In this document: positions 61,701-64,000 of the stretch, in pieces
Layout of the letters: each line of letters begins with the position of its first letter
Numbering within the stretch: the stretch's first letter is position 1
DNA from: Saprospiraceae bacterium
GTDB lineage: Bacteria; Bacteroidota; Bacteroidia; Chitinophagales; Saprospiraceae
Assembly: GCA_019638455.1 (NCBI GenBank)
Contig: JAHBTU010000002.1
Location: forward strand, 124,001-188,000
Reading direction: 5' to 3'
Length of the DNA stretch: 64,000 nt
The notes under the pieces: model-generated
The model's database searches: none
What the model was told of the DNA's origin: nothing
What the model saw: the letters and a program-made list of their open reading frames with translations, nothing else
Program-made: the position numbers and the translations under genes

Positions 61701-62909
61701 GCGGTTGCGCTGCACATTTTCGTCGGTCATTACTTCGCCCCATTCGGCCTTCATCATGAGGCGAGCGCCAAGATTGACGCGAGCGCCTACGGCGGCATAT
61801 TGGCAGCGTTCCCCGCTTCCAATCACGCCCGTGAATGCTGTGCCGGAAGCAATGCCGGCGCGGTAACGAGCGCCTGTAAGCTGCTCCAAGTGCCTCAAGT
61901 CGTCTTGAATCGCTACGATGTATTCGAGTGCGCGCTCCGAATTGTTTTCAAACGAAACCGGTGCACCGAAGATGCAAAACATGACTCCTCCCTTGTCGCC
62001 AAAGTCTATTTCTTTGAAATACCCGCCAAAATTCTCACTCTGCCCAAGCACCACCGAGGCAAAATGGTCGAGCGCCTCGTGCGTATCCACCCCTTCAAAA
62101 GAAAGGAACACACTTACCACGTTGCGAAACTCGCCAATACCGGGGTTTTCAAAAACCTCTTTTGGCAGAAACTCCGCCATGATGGCCGGGTCGGGCGAAG
62201 GCAAAACTTGTTTTGAGGATGGGGATGCCGGATGAGGGCGCTTGTTAGTGGCGTTGGATTCAACAGGCGGTATGTTGGCGGCGAAATGCTCCAAATTGAG
62301 TTTGAAGAAGCCATCGCCCAACGATTCACTAATGATAGCTTGGGGGTCCAAGTATTTCAAAAATCGGGCATCGGACACCACTTCCAGACTGCAAGCCAGC
62401 ACTTGCGCCTGAGAGCAGCCCTCGATGGGTTCTCCACGAAAATAATAGCCTTTGCGGCCCTGCCCCACGATGCCCCATTCCACCTCTCCTTCCGAAAGCC
62501 CGATTTTGATACCTATCTGATGCTCGGACAACATAGAATCATCGTCTTCGCGGTCGCTCATAAAGCGCCGAAGCGTGGCGCACGCGGTATGCACGACCGT
62601 CAGAGCCAGTTGACGTTCATCATCCACCGATTGATTTTGGGGCGCAATAGGAAATATCGCCGTGAAACTATCGCCAGCAAAGTAAGGGATGAATCCGCCT
62701 CGCTCATAGACCAGTTCTACCGTGGGCTGAAAAATGTGGTTGAGGATACGAGACATCTCCTCTGCACCTTCCGAACCTTCCGCCATCAGTTTTTCCGTCA
62801 GACGAGTGAATCCACTGAGGTCAACAAACATGGTGAAGGCATGAAGGTGGCCCTTCATGTTCCCGGCGCGGAAGTTTTCCTGAATGAAGTGTGGCAGGAA
62901 GTGTTTCAA
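58794..62909 (-). CDS. Nucleotide cyclase-AAA ATPase-TPR regulator
   Basis: 1371 residues. A class III cyclase domain spans about 20-200 (metal Asp30 in MFVDLSGFTRL and Asp80 in YFAGDSFTAIFP). A second cyclase-like domain spans about 255-430 (FGAPVSFENNSERALEY, AVGARVNLGARLM) and appears degenerate. Next is an AAA ATPase with P-loop GEAGIGKSR near residue 470. At least eight TPR repeats follow from about residue 900 (IAKTYGNLGTFFFRQGSYDAAKSW, IATNLG-type units). Such proteins join signal sensing to cAMP or cGMP output; whether this one makes cAMP is untested. It starts ATG 62909. Confidence 0.88.
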   Translation of the reverse strand: MKHFLPHFIQENFRAGNMKGHLHAFTMFVDLSGFTRLTEKLMAEGSEGAEEMSRILNHIFQPTVELVYERGGFIPYFAGDSFTAIFPIAPQNQSVDDERQLALTVVHTACATLRRFMSDREDDDSMLSEHQIGIKIGLSEGEVEWGIVGQGRKGYYFRGEPIEGCSQAQVLACSLEVVSDARFLKYLDPQAIISESLGDGFFKLNLEHFAANIPPVESNATNKRPHPASPSSKQVLPSPDPAIMAEFLPKEVFENPGIGEFRNVVSVFLSFEGVDTHEALDHFASVVLGQSENFGGYFKEIDFGDKGGVMFCIFGAPVSFENNSERALEYIVAIQDDLRHLEQLTGARYRAGIASGTAFTGVIGSGERCQYAAVGARVNLGARLMMKAEWGEVMTDENVQRNRNFKFTARGEGYFKGFEQAIPTFVLTGRNLAGRTSFSGEYFGRETELKTLVEFATPLREHRFSGVAFVFGEAGIGKSRISYEFRRQLRENMAVTWFTCQSDQILRKPFNPFIYLLKNYFEQSPENDSTHNRELFENNFLELQYELTESRHPEADAVRREIARTQSVLAAMVGIHYPGSLWEQLDARGRYQNSLSALANLFVAESLLQPTVIELEDTHWYDEMSREFLQQFIRRARSYQMMFVATSRYEDDGSKSWIFRPSMLDELGVRHTEVDLNFLSPEDLKAFAETRLGGTLHPDLLELLQRMTQGNPFYIGQMVDYFTEANLLKTSEGVLQLNNAADFQIADSVKTIMMARIDRLSGLVKETVKAAAVIGREFELPVLSAVMAKQEEFIRENGDLEIVLKEQIQTAEKWQIWHAMNELRYIFRHSLLREAAYDMQLRTRLRELHHQIAEAIEQLYPNSEERFVDLAFHYEQAEDEQKTNRFLEKAARWSQRNYLNRQALKFYQKLIDNLKDSSKKNKKTIKFLLRKGAVNELVGQWDEAEQDYRAALDRAKSLNDWYLIGRSNRRLGQLLMLRGNYADAKKHLDVAVTCFELADDQVGIAKTYGNLGTFFFRQGSYDAAKSWFAKAIEINRSVQRDAENAAIVANLGLIFMNQGHYDEGVRWLEEQLDIADRAADKQGLMTLYTNLGIIYLEKGSLDSALLCLEKGLALSEELGNKLFMTICIGSIGSVWEKKGDYPKAMQNFERDLVLCKELGDKQGTAIACGLIGDLLSVIGDFDRAIEYLEQNLQLSRELNYKKGIAKALNTLGDTWFYKGDYKKSIAFYNEAIEHAREMGNKLVLGYSLIEKGVVHVHAGELSTARQLLEEGRDIALALGNSELTFGANILRAQVILSEGNRQEAIRQLQQLMALARTEREEAAVHFELRRVADHPTQHHLKALTLYRNLYARTPQYIYKVRVEELEKEVNT

Positions 62910-63142
62910 GAGTATGTGGTGACGATTTTGTTTGGGCGTGAAGTTACGACAAAACGGAAAATCGCCTCGTTCAGGTGTCAGGTGCTAAGCGATTTTTTCG
63001 TCGAGGGGTTTTATGCGTTTCTCCTTGCGGTTTTGGAGAATAAAAGAAGGGATGCGTTTCGTGCACCCCTTCCTGCTGTTTATTGTCCTCTCAACGGCCG
63101 AATGGTTCTGTCGGAGAACTATCGTTCATAGTGTTTTTCAAA

Positions 63143-64000
63143 TCAATCCAGCGACTGGTTGGCACTGTTGGCTTGATTCACCATCTGCTGATACTCCTTA
63201 GGGGTCAGGTTGTCCATGCAAAAATTGATGGGGTTGACGGGATTGCCCTTGTAGTGAACTTCATAGTGCAAGTGTGGCGCGGTAGAAAGGCCCGTGTCGC
63301 CAACCTCTCCGATTTTTTGTCCTTTTTTGACTCGCTCGCCGGGTCGCACTATGATTTTGCTCATGTGTCCATAGACGGTCTCATAGCCGTATCCGTGTTT
63401 GATTTTCACGCAGTTGCCATAGCCTGAGTGCCAGCCGCTTTCGACGACTACCCCGTCGCCAGAAGCTTGAATGGCGGTGCCAACACGCGCAGGAAAATCA
63501 AGCCCTGCGTGGAATTTTCTGATTTTATAGACAGGGTGCACACGATACCCGAATCCAGAAAGCGTCCCAATGCTTTTCTGCAACTTGTCTTCCCGAACGG
63601 GCTTTACACTTGGCAAGGAGGCAAGCATTTGTTGTTGGTTGTTCGCCAAATCCTGAAGGGTATCCAATGATTTGCTTTGCAACGTCAGCTGTCGGCTGAG
63701 CATATCCACCCTTTCGAGGGTGGCGCCCAGCGTTTTTCCACCATATTTGAATGCGGAGAGCTCGGGGTGAGCTTCGTGGCCACCGATGCCTGCGGTCCAA
63801 ACATCTTGGTCTATGGGGTCCATGCCGAAGACAGCACGGTGGACATTGGCATCACGTTGTTGGATATTGCTCAACACCTTCGACATCATGTCTAATTGGC
63901 CGTTGAGCTGGCTGTATTTGTATTCCATTTTCCCGATTTCCTGTATCAGCTCTTTTTCGCGCGGAGAAGGAAAAAGCGAGTAGAATACGGCAAGCATCGC
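63143..64000 (-). CDS. M23 metallopeptidase (5' end beyond window)
   Basis: At least 285 residues; an internal ATG at 63997 exists, but the frame starts mid-helix (AVFYSLF) and the family has a longer N-terminal anchor, so the gene extends past the right edge. Residues about 10-55 form a coiled coil (IQEIGKMEYKYSQLNGQLDM). The C-terminal zinc endopeptidase has FHAGLDFPAR, GYETVYGHMSK and PHLHYEVH, the LytM metal and catalytic set. It acts on or regulates peptidoglycan. The gene ends 235 bp from the cyclase gene. Confidence 0.9.
   Translation of the reverse strand, partial: AMLAVFYSLFPSPREKELIQEIGKMEYKYSQLNGQLDMMSKVLSNIQQRDANVHRAVFGMDPIDQDVWTAGIGGHEAHPELSAFKYGGKTLGATLERVDMLSRQLTLQSKSLDTLQDLANNQQQMLASLPSVKPVREDKLQKSIGTLSGFGYRVHPVYKIRKFHAGLDFPARVGTAIQASGDGVVVESGWHSGYGNCVKIKHGYGYETVYGHMSKIIVRPGERVKKGQKIGEVGDTGLSTAPHLHYEVHYKGNPVNPINFCMDNLTPKEYQQMVNQANSANQSLD

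Noticed and set aside
61017..62216. 399-codon plus-strand frame
   Set aside because: It is antisense to the cyclase/ATPase/TPR gene, with no family signal.

Overview
The window looks like a chromosome segment from a Bacteroidota bacterium, probably Saprospiria-like; this is inferred from gene content, not from a marker gene. Signs are type IX secretion (T9SS) C-terminal sorting domains, about 800-residue FtsX/MacB-type permeases that begin MIQNYLK, DUF4293 and DUF5777 family proteins, kynureninase, and little use of Shine-Dalgarno sites. Most of the window has medium GC, but the first 10.4 kb is visibly AT-rich.

Region 1 (1-10,430) is an AT-rich island. One very large minus-strand gene starts at 8831 and runs past the left edge of the window. 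Its N-terminus is a sacsin/Hsp90-like (GHKL) ATPase domain. The gene is interrupted by six IS1-family copies (five complete, one cut by the window edge) and one IS630-family element. Each complete element has its own target duplication. If the elements and one duplication copy each are removed on paper, the host reading frame stays open for about 1,109 codons. Upstream of it lie an M48-type metallopeptidase and a GYF_2-RDD membrane protein, which meet at an A9 slippery run.

Region 2 (10,784-24,230) holds five tandem minus-strand paralogues of a large ABC-transporter permease with no ATPase gene. Two of the upstream regions share a regulatory architecture: two tandem 16-bp palindromes, then about 54 bp, then a sigma-54-like GGCACG box.

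Region 3 (24,237-29,116) carries a Nudix hydrolase, a small secreted protein, a truncated DNA cytosine methyltransferase cut by a dispersed repeat, uvrA, a 37-bp-period palindromic repeat array and a 40-residue membrane protein. Region 4 (29,338-32,797) is a plus-strand exported cluster: two c-type cytochrome-domain proteins, an OB-fold protein, a YceI protein and a DUF5777 beta-barrel.

Region 5 (32,882-44,632) is mostly housekeeping and envelope genes: a DAO oxidoreductase, a VanW protein, DUF4293, psuG, tRNA-Asn, a PfkB kinase, a T9SS-exported LamG protein, several envelope proteins, a TrpF-like protein and kynureninase. Region 6 (44,912-64,000) has a methyltransferase, a four-gene operon (GT2, a GT-C-like membrane protein, a dihydroorotase-like protein, DUF58), a beta-helix/PA14 protein flanked by related repeats, a DPP-IV-like peptidase, a T9SS-exported protein, a cyclase/ATPase/TPR protein and an M23 peptidase that runs off the right edge.
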